DNA of 64,000 bases from an uncultured Eubacteriales bacterium (GCA_951800645.1 CATOIK010000001.1:62001-126000), one strand, 5' to 3'; positions 17,231 to 26,045 are shown, numbered from the stretch's first letter. The notes: generated from the sequence alone by a model not told the origin. Program-made: numbers and translations.

Positions 17231-18425
17231 ATTATTGATTACCCGGTGGGAGGGACGGCTTTTGACAGCCCTGTTTTCTGAAAAGCAGGCTATTGAGCTG
17301 GGACTGGAGGAAGAAAACGCCTCCCTTGGAAATATCTACATCGGCAAGGTGAACCGGGTAGTAAAGAACTTAAATTCTGCCTTTGTAGACTATGGGCCGG
17401 GCCGTACCGGCTACTACAGCCTGACGGACAATCCGGTGATTCTCTATGCAGACGGCCGCCGGGCCAATACGGTAAAGACCGGAGACGAAATCATTGTCCA
17501 GGTTGCAAAAGAGGCGGTCCGGACAAAGGACCCGGTTCTGACCTCCAACTTAAATTTTACTGGCCGTTACGGAGTTTTGACAGCCGGTAAAACCATGATT
17601 GGATTTTCTTCCAAGATTGGGGATAAGGTCTGGAAAGATGAAATGAAGCCAAAATTGGAAGCGCTTACGGGCGAAGATGCCGGACTGATTGTCCGCACCA
17701 ACGGCTACGGCAGAGAGGAAGAACTGCTGCGGGAGGTATCGTCTCTGATGGATGCGTACCGGCAGATTTTAAATACAGCCCGCTACCGTACCTGCTACAC
17801 CCTGTTATCTGCATCTGAGCCGGAATATGTAAAAACCATCCGGAACTGCCCCGCAGGAACCCTGGAGGAAATCATTACCGATGAACCGGATGTATATGAA
17901 AAGCTAAGCGGTTATTTAAAGCAGTGCGAGCCGGAACAGCGCTGTCCGATCCGCTTTTATGAGGATCCTCAACTGCCCATGGCAAAGCTGTATTCCTTAG
18001 AGGCGGCCATGGAACAGGCCAGCCAGAAACGGGTCTGGTTAAAATCCGGCGGTTATCTTATCATTGAATACACGGAAGCGATGACGGTAATCGATGTCAA
18101 CACCGGCAAATACGCCGGGAAAAAGAATCAGGACGATACCATCCGCATGACCAACATCGAGGCGGCAAAGGAAATCAGCCGCCAGCTTCGCCTTCGGAAT
18201 TTGTCCGGCATTATCATGGTAGATTTTATCGATATGAAGCGGCAGGAAGACAAGGAGCTGTTAATGGAATCTCTGCGGGAATTTGTCCGTCTCGACCCGG
18301 TAAAAACCAATGTGGTGGATATGACGCCGCTGAACTTAGTCGAAATCACCAGAAAAAAAGAAAAGAAACCGCTGTGGGAGCAGCTTGCACAGACAGCGGA
18401 AAAAACCAACATAAAAAGGGGATAG
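17223..18425 (+). CDS. ribonuclease G/E family protein
   Basis: A protein of about 400 residues with an N-terminal S1-like RNA-binding region (GNIYIGKVNRVVKNLNSAFVDYG) and an RNase E/G catalytic region. The two Mg-binding aspartates are visible in MTVIDVNTGKYAGKKN and IIMVDFIDMKR. It is shorter than E. coli RNase G and lacks a long C-terminal scaffold. The start is uncertain: TTG 17223 lies 6 bp after GGAG, while ATG 17217 touches that GGAG. It overlaps the preceding gene. Predicted cytosolic endoribonuclease for rRNA or mRNA processing. Confidence 0.88.
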   Translation: MNKLLITRWEGRLLTALFSEKQAIELGLEEENASLGNIYIGKVNRVVKNLNSAFVDYGPGRTGYYSLTDNPVILYADGRRANTVKTGDEIIVQVAKEAVRTKDPVLTSNLNFTGRYGVLTAGKTMIGFSSKIGDKVWKDEMKPKLEALTGEDAGLIVRTNGYGREEELLREVSSLMDAYRQILNTARYRTCYTLLSASEPEYVKTIRNCPAGTLEEIITDEPDVYEKLSGYLKQCEPEQRCPIRFYEDPQLPMAKLYSLEAAMEQASQKRVWLKSGGYLIIEYTEAMTVIDVNTGKYAGKKNQDDTIRMTNIEAAKEISRQLRLRNLSGIIMVDFIDMKRQEDKELLMESLREFVRLDPVKTNVVDMTPLNLVEITRKKEKKPLWEQLAQTAEKTNIKRG

Positions 18426-18429
18426 GAGA

Positions 18430-19785
18430 ATGAAAATCATTATCGTTGGCTGCGGCAAGGTAGGCGTTACCCTGGCAGAGCAGTTGAACAATGAAGGCCA
18501 TGACATTACGGTCATTGATAAGGACGCCGGGAAGCTGCGCAGCTTAACCGACAGTCTGGACATAATGGGCGTAGAGGGAAACGGCGCTGTATATCAGGTA
18601 CAGATGGAGGCCGGCATCATTGACACGGATCTTCTGATTGCCACCACCAACTCAGACGAACTGAATATGCTTTGCTGCCTGATTGCGAAAAAGGCAGGAA
18701 ACTGCCACACCATTGCCCGAATCCGGAACCCGGAATATTCCCAGGAAATCCGGTTTATCCGGGAGGAATTAAACCTTTCCATGGCCATCAACCCGGAGCA
18801 GGCAGCAGCTATGGAAATTGCACGGCTGCTGAAATTTCCGTCTGCTATTAAGATTGACACCTTTGCCAAAGGCCGGGTGGAGCTGATGAAATTCCGGATT
18901 CCGGAGAATTCTGTGCTTCACAACATGCAGGTTCATGAGGTGCCTGGAAAATTAAAATGCAATGTGCTGATCTGCGCTATAGAGCGGGGAAACGATGTGA
19001 TAATTCCCGACGGCAGCTTCCGCATGGAAAGCGGCGACAAGCTTTCCTTTATCGCATCCTCTAAGGACGCCACCGAATTTTTCAATCATATCGGCATTGG
19101 AAATACTACCATTAAATCTGCCATGTTTGTAGGTGGCGGAAAGATCACCTACTATCTGGCAAAGATGTTGGAGCAGACCAAAATCAAGATAAAAATTATT
19201 GAGCAGGATTTCCACCGCTGCAACGAGTTAAGCCAGCTGCTTCCCAACGCCATGATCATTCACGGAGACGGCTCCGACCAGCAGCTTCTTATGGAAGAAG
19301 GCATCGGCCAGACGGAGGCATTTTGCTCTTTAACCGGTTTTGATGAAGAAAACATTATGCTGTCTCTGTATGCAGCCTCTGTTTCTGACGCCAAGCTGGT
19401 TACTAAAATCAACCGGATCGCCTTTGAGAGCATAATCCAGCAGATGAACCTGGGAAGCATCATATATCCGAAGATGATTACGGCAGAGAGCATTGTCCGC
19501 TATGTCCGGGCTATGCAGAATTCCATGGGCAGTAATGTGGAAACGCTCTATCGGATTGTGGCCGGAAAAGCAGAAGCTCTGGAATTTCGGGTAGAGAAGG
19601 ATTCTCCGATAGTGGGAAAATCTCTGGAGAATCTGTCCTTTAAGACCAATCTGCTGATTGCCTGCATCAACCGGGGCGGAAAAATTATTACGCCTCGCGG
19701 AAAAGATACCATTGAACCGGGAGATACGGTTATTGTGGTAACCACCCATTCTGGCCTCAAGGATCTGAAGGGTATTTTAAAGTAG
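18430..19785 (+). CDS. trkA: Trk potassium uptake regulatory subunit
   Basis: A 451-residue cytosolic gating protein with two tandem RCK modules. The first Rossmann fold starts GCGKVGVTLAEQL and ends with the acidic strand VIDKD (about 1-140), followed by an RCK_C domain. The second starts FVGGGKITYYLAKML at about 235 and is again followed by an RCK_C domain (AEALEFRVEKDSPIVGKSL). This is the classical TrkA that binds NAD(H) and ATP and opens TrkH. It lies 4 bp after the RNase gene and 13 bp before trkH. Confidence 0.93.
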   Translation: MKIIIVGCGKVGVTLAEQLNNEGHDITVIDKDAGKLRSLTDSLDIMGVEGNGAVYQVQMEAGIIDTDLLIATTNSDELNMLCCLIAKKAGNCHTIARIRNPEYSQEIRFIREELNLSMAINPEQAAAMEIARLLKFPSAIKIDTFAKGRVELMKFRIPENSVLHNMQVHEVPGKLKCNVLICAIERGNDVIIPDGSFRMESGDKLSFIASSKDATEFFNHIGIGNTTIKSAMFVGGGKITYYLAKMLEQTKIKIKIIEQDFHRCNELSQLLPNAMIIHGDGSDQQLLMEEGIGQTEAFCSLTGFDEENIMLSLYAASVSDAKLVTKINRIAFESIIQQMNLGSIIYPKMITAESIVRYVRAMQNSMGSNVETLYRIVAGKAEALEFRVEKDSPIVGKSLENLSFKTNLLIACINRGGKIITPRGKDTIEPGDTVIVVTTHSGLKDLKGILK

Positions 19786-19798
19786 AGGATAAGTACAG

Positions 19799-21238
19799 AT
19801 GAATATCAATATTATCGTTTATTTTCTCGGCTGGGTGCTGAAAATTGAGGGAATCCTGATGGCGCTTCCCTGCGCAGTGGCAGTTATCTATCAGGAGAGA
19901 AGCGGCTTTTATTTTCTGGGCATCGGACTGTTCTGCGTCCTGGCCGGATGGCTGTTATCCCGGAAAAGGCCGGACAACGCCATCTTTTATGCAAAAGAAG
20001 GATTTGTATCTGTAGCCATGAGCTGGATCATATTAAGTATTTTCGGAGCCCTGCCCTTTTACTTAAGCGGGGAAATCCTTCTGTTTGAGGACGCTTTGTT
20101 TGAAGTCATTTCCGGATTTACCACGACCGGCGCCAGTATTCTTTCAGATGTAGAGGCGCTCAGCAAATGTATGCTGATGTGGAGAAGCTTTACTCACTGG
20201 ATTGGCGGTATGGGTGTGCTGGTGTTTATCTTGGCAGTTCTTCCCCTGGCAGGCGGCTATAACATGCACATCATGCGGGCGGAAAGCCCTGGTCCTTCTG
20301 TAGGAAAGCTGGTTCCCAAGGTAAAGCTGACTGCAAAGATTCTGTATGTGATTTACTTTTCCATGACTGTCCTGCAGATTGTGATCTTGCTTTTCAGCGG
20401 TATGGATTGGTTTTCCGCCATGGCCATGAGCTTTGGTACAGCAGGAACCGGCGGCTTCGGCATTTTAAATTCCAGCTGCGGCTCCTACACTGCATTCCAG
20501 CAAGGTGTATTTACCGTATTTATGATTCTGTTCGGCATTAACTTTAATGTATATTACCTGCTCCTGATAAGAAAGCCCAAGGACGCTTTCCGGTGCGAGG
20601 AGATGCGGAACTACCTGGGGATCATTTTCGTCAGCGTCCTGCTGATTGCCTGGAATATCAGAAACCTTTATCCCACCTTTTTCCAGGCGCTCCGACACAG
20701 TGCGTTCCAGATAGCGTCCATCATTACCACTACCGGTTACTCCACTGCAGACTTTGATCTGTGGCCGTCTTTCTCCAAGACGATTCTGGTGGCAATCATG
20801 TTTGTAGGCGCCTGCGCAGGCAGTACCGGCGGCGGTATTAAAGTGTCCCGTGTGGCTATCGCAGTAAAAACAGTAAAAAAGGAGATGGCGTCCCTGCTCC
20901 ATCCCCGCAGCGTCAAGATTATCAAATATGAGGGAAAGCCTATTGAACATACGGTACTACGCTCCATCAACACTTACCTGATTGCATATGTCCTGATTTT
21001 TGCTGTTTCCCTATTGCTTATCAGCCTGGATAATTTTGATCCTACTACCAACTTTACGGCAGTGGCGGCAACCTTAAACAATATTGGACCGGGTCTGGCA
21101 GAGGTAGGACCTACCCGCAACTTTGGACTGTTTTCTCCTTTTACCAAGTACGTGCTGATGTTTGACATGCTGGCCGGACGCCTGGAGCTGTTCCCCATGC
21201 TCCTCCTGTTTGCGCCCCGCACCTGGATGAAGGAGTAG
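19799..21238 (+). CDS. trkH: Trk potassium transporter membrane subunit
   Basis: A 479-residue polytopic membrane protein with four M1-P-M2 repeats. The four selectivity-filter loops can be read in order: SGFTTTGASIL, GTAGTGGFG, SIITTTGYST and LNNIGPGL. The basic cytoplasmic stretch HPRSVKIIKYEGKPIE follows the third repeat. With trkA it forms a K+ uptake channel driven by membrane potential. It is slightly shorter than E. coli TrkH. Confidence 0.94.
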   Translation: MNINIIVYFLGWVLKIEGILMALPCAVAVIYQERSGFYFLGIGLFCVLAGWLLSRKRPDNAIFYAKEGFVSVAMSWIILSIFGALPFYLSGEILLFEDALFEVISGFTTTGASILSDVEALSKCMLMWRSFTHWIGGMGVLVFILAVLPLAGGYNMHIMRAESPGPSVGKLVPKVKLTAKILYVIYFSMTVLQIVILLFSGMDWFSAMAMSFGTAGTGGFGILNSSCGSYTAFQQGVFTVFMILFGINFNVYYLLLIRKPKDAFRCEEMRNYLGIIFVSVLLIAWNIRNLYPTFFQALRHSAFQIASIITTTGYSTADFDLWPSFSKTILVAIMFVGACAGSTGGGIKVSRVAIAVKTVKKEMASLLHPRSVKIIKYEGKPIEHTVLRSINTYLIAYVLIFAVSLLLISLDNFDPTTNFTAVAATLNNIGPGLAEVGPTRNFGLFSPFTKYVLMFDMLAGRLELFPMLLLFAPRTWMKE

Positions 21239-21270
21239 CAGTAACATTACATTTTCTTATGACAGAACTA

Positions 21271-21358
21271 AGAGTCCGGTTCACCGGACTCTCGCGCCGG
21301 AGCGCGTCTGCGTCAGCAGACATTTTCCTTAAGCGCGAAGTGCGCATCCCGCGGAGCG
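21271..21358. repeat. multi-hairpin palindromic cassette
   Basis: Four inverted repeats in a row: AGAGTCCGG/CCGGACTCT (21271-21279 and 21284-21292), CGCG-N6-CGCG with CCGGAG in the loop, TCTGC-GTCA-GCAGA, and GCGC-N5-GCGC, ending in CGCGGAGCGTTTTTG. The GC-rich palindromes contrast with the AT-rich flanks. It looks like an extragenic palindromic repeat unit of a family present elsewhere in such genomes. The first hairpin may end the trk transcript, though no T-run follows it directly. Confidence 0.7.
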
Positions 21359-21397
21359 TTTTTGTTTCATAGGGCGAACTTTTTTATGAAACAAAAA
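21359..21397. repeat. 13-bp perfect inverted repeat before the rplU promoter
   Basis: TTTTTGTTTCATA (21359-21371) and TATGAAACAAAAA (21385-21397) with a 13-nt loop, 14 bp before the -35 box of rplU. It could act as a terminator-like barrier for trk read-through, or bind a regulator. Confidence 0.6.
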
Positions 21398-21411
21398 AGT
21401 GTCAAAAACTG

Positions 21412-21440
21412 TTGACATTTTTATATCACCATGATATTAT
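21412..21440 (+). promoter_or_regulatory. promoter of rplU-prp-rpmA
   Basis: A consensus TTGACA (21412-21417), a 17-bp spacer and TATTAT (21435-21440). Confidence 0.8.
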
Positions 21441-21446
21441 TACCGA

Positions 21447-21527
21447 GTATGCCGCACAATGAGGTAGAAAAGGGCCGGTTCAGGCCGGACACCGAAGTTG
21501 GCGAGTAATGATAATAGGAGGTGCCAT
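21447..21527 (+). ncRNA. candidate ribosomal protein L21 leader
   Basis: The transcribed leader of about 80 nt holds the segment CCGCACAATGAGGTAG, a GC hairpin CCGG-TTCAGG-CCGG (within 21474-21489) and the strand ACACCGAAGTTGGCGAG before the AGGAGGTG ribosome binding site. Position and composition fit the autoregulatory L21 leader known in Firmicutes. The call rests on context and partial recognition, not on a covariance search. Confidence 0.55.
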
Positions 21528-21836
21528 ATGTACGCGATTATTGCAACAGGTGGTAAGCAGTACAAAGTAGCAGAAGGCGATGTCATTAAGGTAGAAAAGC
21601 TTGGTGTAGATGCTGGCGAGACCGTTACATTTGACCAGGTGCTTGCAGTGAACAACGGTGAATTATCCATCGGATGCCCGACTGTAGCCGGTGCAACCGT
21701 TACCGGAACCGTAGTGAAGGAAGCAAAAGCGAAAAAAGTGATTGTTTACAAGTATAAGAGAAAAACTGGCTATCATAAGAAAAACGGCCACAGACAGCTC
21801 TATACTCAGATCAAGATCGACAAGATCAACGCTTAA
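21528..21836 (+). CDS. rplU: 50S ribosomal protein L21
   Basis: A 102-residue protein beginning [18 protein letters not shown] and ending with the basic [23 protein letters not shown], standard L21. It binds 23S rRNA in the large subunit. The ATG at 21528 follows AGGAGGTGCC. It is the first gene of the usual rplU-prp-rpmA operon, with prp 5 bp downstream. Confidence 0.98.
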   Translation: MYAIIATGGKQYKVAEGDVIKVEKLGVDAGETVTFDQVLAVNNGELSIGCPTVAGATVTGTVVKEAKAKKVIVYKYKRKTGYHKKNGHRQLYTQIKIDKINA

Positions 21837-21841
21837 TCATT

Positions 21842-22180
21842 ATGATTATTGTAACCGTTTTTGTTGAATCAGACCATCACTATCAGGGCATTGAGCTTTC
21901 TGGTCACGCCGGTCTGGCGGATGATTACCAGGAAGGGCAGGAGCTTGTGTGCTCCGCTGTTTCTGCACTGACCCTCAATATGGCTAATTCTGTGGAGCAT
22001 TTCACGGAGGACAAGTTTGAGGCGGAGGAAGACGCGGAAAGCGGTTTATTCCGTTTCCGTTTTACCGGTGATGTGAGTTCTGATGCGACACTTCTTATGA
22101 ATTCCCTGGTGTTCGGTTTACAGGACATCGAGGAGGCATATGGAGAACCATATATCAAAATTCGATTTAAGGAGGTGTAG
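21842..22180 (+). CDS. prp: ribosomal-processing cysteine protease Prp
   Basis: A 112-residue protease that removes the N-terminal extension of ribosomal protein L27 in Firmicutes. The dyad is visible: H22 in [10 protein letters not shown] and C37 in [19 protein letters not shown]. Its substrate is encoded 2 bp downstream and carries the expected cleavage motif. Length and placement between rplU and rpmA are diagnostic. Confidence 0.93.
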   Translation: MIIVTVFVESDHHYQGIELSGHAGLADDYQEGQELVCSAVSALTLNMANSVEHFTEDKFEAEEDAESGLFRFRFTGDVSSDATLLMNSLVFGLQDIEEAYGEPYIKIRFKEV

Positions 22181-22182
22181 AC

Positions 22183-22473
22183 ATGTTCAAAATGAACCTT
22201 CAGTTATTCGCTCATAAAAAGGGTGTAGGTTCTACCAAGAACGGCAGAGACTCTGAGGCTAAGAGACTTGGCGCTAAGAGAGCAGACGGTCAGTTCGTTC
22301 TGGCTGGCAACATTCTTTACAGACAGCGCGGTACCAAGATTCATCCGGGTCTGAATGTAGGCCGCGGCGGTGATGATACCCTGTTTGCTACTGTAGACGG
22401 CGTTGTAAGATTTGAGAGAAAGGGCAGAGACAAAAAGCAGGTTTCTGTTTATCCGAGAACGATCAACGAATAA
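22183..22473 (+). CDS. rpmA: 50S ribosomal protein L27, with cleavable leader
   Basis: A 96-residue protein whose mature part [16 protein letters not shown] reaches towards the peptidyl-transferase centre. The first nine residues, MFKMNLQLF, form the extension cut by Prp after the Phe; staphylococcal L27 has the same arrangement. The rest, [25 protein letters not shown], is standard. The GGAGGT ribosome binding site overlaps the end of prp. A clear terminator follows. Confidence 0.97.
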   Translation: MFKMNLQLFAHKKGVGSTKNGRDSEAKRLGAKRADGQFVLAGNILYRQRGTKIHPGLNVGRGGDDTLFATVDGVVRFERKGRDKKQVSVYPRTINE

Positions 22474-22485
22474 AAATGACTGGAG

Positions 22486-22521
22486 GGCTTCATACTGAAT
22501 CGGTATGAAGCCTTTCTTTTG
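22486..22521 (+). terminator. rho-independent terminator after rpmA
   Basis: A perfect 10-bp stem GGCTTCATAC / GTATGAAGCC (22486-22495 and 22503-22512), a 7-nt loop, then TTTCTTTT. Confidence 0.85.
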
Positions 22522-22614
22522 CGCAGGAGAAACGATGGTCCTGCGGCAACTGTCACAAAAGGAATGCCTGAGTGAATTATAAAATGTTACGACAGAAAGG
22601 ATATAGGTGTAAGG

Positions 22615-23898
22615 ATGTTTGCAGACAGTGCAAAAATATTTATTAAATCCGGAAAAGGCGGAGACGGCCATGTAAGCTTCCGGAAAGAGCTGTTCGTGCC
22701 GGCAGGCGGCCCGGACGGCGGAGACGGCGGTAAGGGTGGAGACATCATTTTTGAGGTGGATCCAGGCTTAAATACCCTGACCGATTTCAGACATGTCCGC
22801 AAATATGCGGCTAAAGATGGAGAACAAGGCGGAAAGAAGCGGTGTCACGGCGCCAATGCGGAAAACCTGGTAATCAAGGTTCCGGAAGGAACGGTTATTA
22901 AGGATTTTGAGACTGGCAAGGTCATCGCCGACATGTCCGGTGAACATAAACGAGAAGTAATCCTGCGGGGCGGAAAAGGAGGCCTGGGCAATATGAACTT
23001 TGCCACCCCTACCATGCAGGCTCCCAAATACGCCCAGCCAGGCCAGCCAGGCCATGAGCTGTGGGTAATGCTGGAATTAAAGGTAATTGCAGATGTAGGT
23101 CTGGTTGGCTTCCCCAATGTAGGTAAATCCACCCTGCTTTCCCGTGTGTCCAATGCACGGCCAAAGATTGCCAACTATCATTTTACTACCTTAAATCCCC
23201 ATTTAGGCGTAGTGGATTTAGACGGCGGCGCCGGTTTTGTCATGGCAGACATTCCGGGACTGATTGAAGGGGCGTCCCAGGGTATTGGCCTTGGACATGC
23301 CTTCCTGCGCCACATTGAGCGGTGCCGGGTTCTGGTACATGTGGTGGACGCAGCCGGAACAGAAGGCAGAGATCCCATTGCTGATATTCGGGCTATCAAT
23401 AAGGAGCTGGAGGCATATAATCCGGCTTTGTTAGAGCGGCCTATGGTGATTGCAGCCAATAAAATTGATGCAGTCTATGCAGAGGACGAAGATCCGGTAG
23501 ATCTGCTGAGAAAAGAATTTGAACCGGAGGGTATCCGGGTATTCCCCATTTCTGCTGTCAGCGGACAGGGTGTAAAGGAACTGTTGTACGCAGTATATCA
23601 GCTTCTGCAGACTGTCAGCTTAGACCCGGTTATCTTCGAGAAAGAATTTGAAATCGAGTATGCGGGAGACCGGAACCTACCCTACACAGTGGAACAGACA
23701 GAAGAAGGGGTATTTGTGGTAGAAGGCCCCCGCATTGAAAAGATGCTGGGCTACACCAACTTAGAGTCAGAAAAAGGATTCCAGTTCTTCCAGAAATTCT
23801 TAAAAGACAGCGGAATCTTAGACGATCTGGAAGCTGCCGGCATCCAGGAAGGCGATACAGTACAGATGTACGGCCTGGCTTTTGATTACTACAAATAA
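22615..23898 (+). CDS. obgE: Obg-family GTPase
   Basis: A 427-residue ribosome-assembly and stringent-response GTPase. The Gly-rich Obg domain (about 1-158) shows GKGGDGHVSFRKE and GGPDGGDGGKGGD. The G domain has G1 GFPNVGKST, G3 DIPGLIEGAS, G4 NKID and G5 ISAVSGQG. A C-terminal OCT domain (about 345-427, AGDRNLPYTVEQTEEGVFVVEG) is typical of Firmicute Obg. The G2 region carries NYHFTTL. It begins the obgE-yhbY-nadD-yqeK-rsfS block. Confidence 0.97.
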   Translation: MFADSAKIFIKSGKGGDGHVSFRKELFVPAGGPDGGDGGKGGDIIFEVDPGLNTLTDFRHVRKYAAKDGEQGGKKRCHGANAENLVIKVPEGTVIKDFETGKVIADMSGEHKREVILRGGKGGLGNMNFATPTMQAPKYAQPGQPGHELWVMLELKVIADVGLVGFPNVGKSTLLSRVSNARPKIANYHFTTLNPHLGVVDLDGGAGFVMADIPGLIEGASQGIGLGHAFLRHIERCRVLVHVVDAAGTEGRDPIADIRAINKELEAYNPALLERPMVIAANKIDAVYAEDEDPVDLLRKEFEPEGIRVFPISAVSGQGVKELLYAVYQLLQTVSLDPVIFEKEFEIEYAGDRNLPYTVEQTEEGVFVVEGPRIEKMLGYTNLESEKGFQFFQKFLKDSGILDDLEAAGIQEGDTVQMYGLAFDYYK

Positions 23899-23929
23899 TA
23901 ATATCAATAAAAAAGAGGAGAATAAGAAA

Positions 23930-24226
23930 ATGACAAGCAAGCAGAGATCCTATTTAAAAGGATTGGCTATGACTATGGACCCGATTTTCCAGATCGGCAA
24001 ATCCAGCGTCACTCCGGAGCTGACTGCCGCTGTTGCAGAGGCGCTGGAAGCGCGGGAACTGATTAAGATCAATGTGCTGAAAAACTGCCTGGACGACGGC
24101 CGTTCTATTGCAGAGGTTTTAGCAGAACGGACCCGCTCCGAGGTAGTTCAGGTGATCGGAAAGAAGATTGTGTTATACAAACCGGCAAAGGACGAAAGCA
24201 AACGGAAAATTGTGCTTCCAAAATAA
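23930..24226 (+). CDS. yhbY: YhbY-family RNA-binding protein
   Basis: A 98-residue CRM-domain protein. It begins MTSKQRSYLKGLAMTMDPIFQIGKS and has the GxxG-type loop and late strand VVQVIGKKIVLYKP. YhbY associates with pre-50S ribosomes in E. coli. The ATG at 23930 is preferred because GAGGAG lies 9 bp upstream and the family starts there. It lies between obgE and nadD, a common order. Confidence 0.93.
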   Translation: MTSKQRSYLKGLAMTMDPIFQIGKSSVTPELTAAVAEALEARELIKINVLKNCLDDGRSIAEVLAERTRSEVVQVIGKKIVLYKPAKDESKRKIVLPK

Positions 24227-24255
24227 ACGGTTAATGATTGAAGGAGAGTAGGGAT

Positions 24256-24885
24256 ATGGCAAAAATCGGTATCATGGGCGGCACATTTGACCCGATTCAC
24301 AACGGACATCTGCTGTTGGGACGCCAGGCCTACCAGGAGTATGAACTGGACGAAATCTGGTTCATGCCCTCCGGAAATCCGCCCCACAAAAAAGATCACC
24401 CGATAACGGACGCTGCAGTCCGCTGTGATATGATCCAACTGGCTATTAAAGGAGAACCGGCTTTCCGGCTGTCGGAATTTGAGGTTCGCCGGCCAGGGAA
24501 TACCTACACCGCCGAAACCCTGCAGCTTCTGGCAGAGGAATATCCACAGCACACTTTTTTCTTTATTGTGGGCGCAGATTCCATCTACGAAATTGAGCAG
24601 TGGAACCGGCCGGAGCTGGTAATGGCCCGGACAGTCCTTCTGGTGGCAGAGCGGGAATATGAGCAGGCCAGGTGCAGCCTGACAGAACAAATTCAGTATC
24701 TGAAGCATCGCTATCAGGCAGATATACGGCTCTTACATTGTCAGGAAGTGGACATCTCCTCCAACGAGCTGCGCAGAATGGAGTCCCGGAGGAAAAAAAT
24801 CTATAAATATGTGCCGGAGGCAGTGGCGCGCTATATTGAGGCCCGCGGCCTGTATCAGGAGGAGCAGGATGAACAGGAATCCTAA
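24256..24885 (+). CDS. nadD: nicotinate-nucleotide adenylyltransferase
   Basis: A 209-residue enzyme that joins nicotinate mononucleotide to ATP in NAD synthesis. The nucleotidyltransferase signature GGTFDPIHNGHLLL is at the N-terminus, and the second motif DISSNELR (the I-S-S-T/N-x-I-R equivalent) is near the C-terminus. FMPSGNPPHKK is also typical. The ATG at 24256 follows AAGGAGAG. It overlaps yqeK by 17 nt. Confidence 0.95.
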   Translation: MAKIGIMGGTFDPIHNGHLLLGRQAYQEYELDEIWFMPSGNPPHKKDHPITDAAVRCDMIQLAIKGEPAFRLSEFEVRRPGNTYTAETLQLLAEEYPQHTFFFIVGADSIYEIEQWNRPELVMARTVLLVAEREYEQARCSLTEQIQYLKHRYQADIRLLHCQEVDISSNELRRMESRRKKIYKYVPEAVARYIEARGLYQEEQDEQES

Positions 24886-25534
24886 GTTTGAACAAATTGC
24901 TGAGATTCGCAAAAAGCTGAAAAAAGAGCTGGAGCCCATGCGCTATGAGCATACCTTAAGCGTGTCCTTTACCTGCATGAATCTGGCCATGAACTATGGA
25001 TATGATTTACAGAAAGCGGAGCTGGCCGGACTGCTTCACGACTGCGCCAAGCATTTCACAGACAAAGAACTGATTGCCCGGTGTGAGAAGCACGGCATTC
25101 CGCTGACAATCGGACAGCTTAAGGCTCCGGCTGTAATCCATGCAATTTACGGCGCCTGGCTGGCCGAGCATAAATATGGCGTGGAAGATCCGGAAATTCT
25201 GGAAGCAATCCGGTGCCACACTACCGGAAAACCAGCCATGGGTACCTTGGATAAGATTCTTTACATTGCAGATTTTATTGAGCCAAGAAGATATAAAGCG
25301 CCTGATCTTCCGTCAGTGCGTGCTCTGGCATTTCAGGATCTAGACCAGACTGTCTATGCGATCATGGACGGCACTTTACATTATTTAAAGCAAGAGGGCG
25401 GCAGCGTAGACCCTATGACTGAGGAAGCATATCAGTATTATAAGGAACTTGTACCCTTATCAGAGAAAGGAGAGGCAGACAATGGAACAGGCAAAAGAGA
25501 TGGTAAAACTGGCGATAAACGCCCTGGAAGATAA
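24869..25534 (+). CDS. yqeK: YqeK-type HD-domain Ap4A hydrolase
   Basis: A 221-residue HD-superfamily protein. Metal ligands are His in MRYEHTLSVS, the HD pair in AGLLHDCAKHF, His in AIYGAWLAEH, and Asp in DKILYIADFIEPRR. YqeK enzymes split diadenosine tetraphosphate symmetrically. The ATG at 24869 follows CAGGAGGAG and lies inside the end of nadD. The last 53 nt overlap rsfS, and the tail after about residue 195 is Gly/Lys-rich and probably disordered. Confidence 0.93.
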   Translation: MNRNPKFEQIAEIRKKLKKELEPMRYEHTLSVSFTCMNLAMNYGYDLQKAELAGLLHDCAKHFTDKELIARCEKHGIPLTIGQLKAPAVIHAIYGAWLAEHKYGVEDPEILEAIRCHTTGKPAMGTLDKILYIADFIEPRRYKAPDLPSVRALAFQDLDQTVYAIMDGTLHYLKQEGGSVDPMTEEAYQYYKELVPLSEKGEADNGTGKRDGKTGDKRPGR

Positions 25535-25838
25535 AAAAGGAGAGGACTTAAGAGTCATTGACATCCGTCAGGTATCTGTAATGGCAGATTACTTCCTGAT
25601 TGCCAGCGGCTCCAACCCTAACCAGGTTCAGGCTATGGCTGACAGCGTAGAAGATGCTCTGGGAAAAGCCGGCTATCCCTGTAAACAGGTAGAAGGTTAT
25701 CAGAGTGCTAATTGGATTCTGATGGATTACGGCGACATCATCGTACATGTATTCTGCAGAGAAGACCGGCTGTTTTACGACCTGGAGCGAATCTGGAGAG
25801 ACGGCAAAATTATGGAAGCTGCAGAGTTTGAAGCTTAA
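25482..25838 (+). CDS. rsfS: ribosome silencing factor
   Basis: A 118-residue RsfS/Iojap protein that binds L14 and blocks 30S-50S joining in starvation. Motifs: DLRVIDIRQVSVMADYFLIASGSN, QVQAMADSVEDAL, and ANWILMDYGDIIVHVF. The ATG at 25482 follows AAAGGAGAGG. It ends the operon and is followed by a strong terminator. Confidence 0.95.
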   Translation: MEQAKEMVKLAINALEDKKGEDLRVIDIRQVSVMADYFLIASGSNPNQVQAMADSVEDALGKAGYPCKQVEGYQSANWILMDYGDIIVHVFCREDRLFYDLERIWRDGKIMEAAEFEA

Positions 25839-25851
25839 TAAAGAGATTATC

Positions 25852-25890
25852 AGGCGGGAAGCTGTTTTTAACAGCTCCGCCTTTTCTTTT
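25852..25890 (+). terminator. rho-independent terminator after rsfS
   Basis: A 12-bp stem with a 2-nt bulge: AGGCGG and AGCTGT (25852-25865) pair with ACAGCT and CCGCCT (25871-25882), followed by TTTCTTTT. Confidence 0.9.
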
Positions 25891-25968
25891 GAAGCCTTTT
25901 ATTTACATAATATTTTTATGTAAAGCAAAGCAGGGGTTGGTGTGAATTTTTAAGCAAATATTAAAAGT

Positions 25969-26004
25969 TTGACTCTGTTCTTACATTTTTATCTATGCTA
26001 CAAT
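25969..26004 (+). promoter_or_regulatory. candidate promoter of the NlpC/P60-LCP pair
   Basis: TTGACT at 25969-25974 and an extended -10, TGCTACAAT, at 25996-26004. The spacing between them is too long for both to serve one promoter, so the extended -10 may act alone. Confidence 0.4.
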
Positions 26005-26045
26005 AAAGTCTGGATTTACAGAAATAAGGTTAAGGTACTTATACA

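Noticed and set aside
24148-24708. 186-residue open frame antisense to nadD
   Set aside because: Fully overlaps the strongly conserved nadD gene; no start signal or domain.
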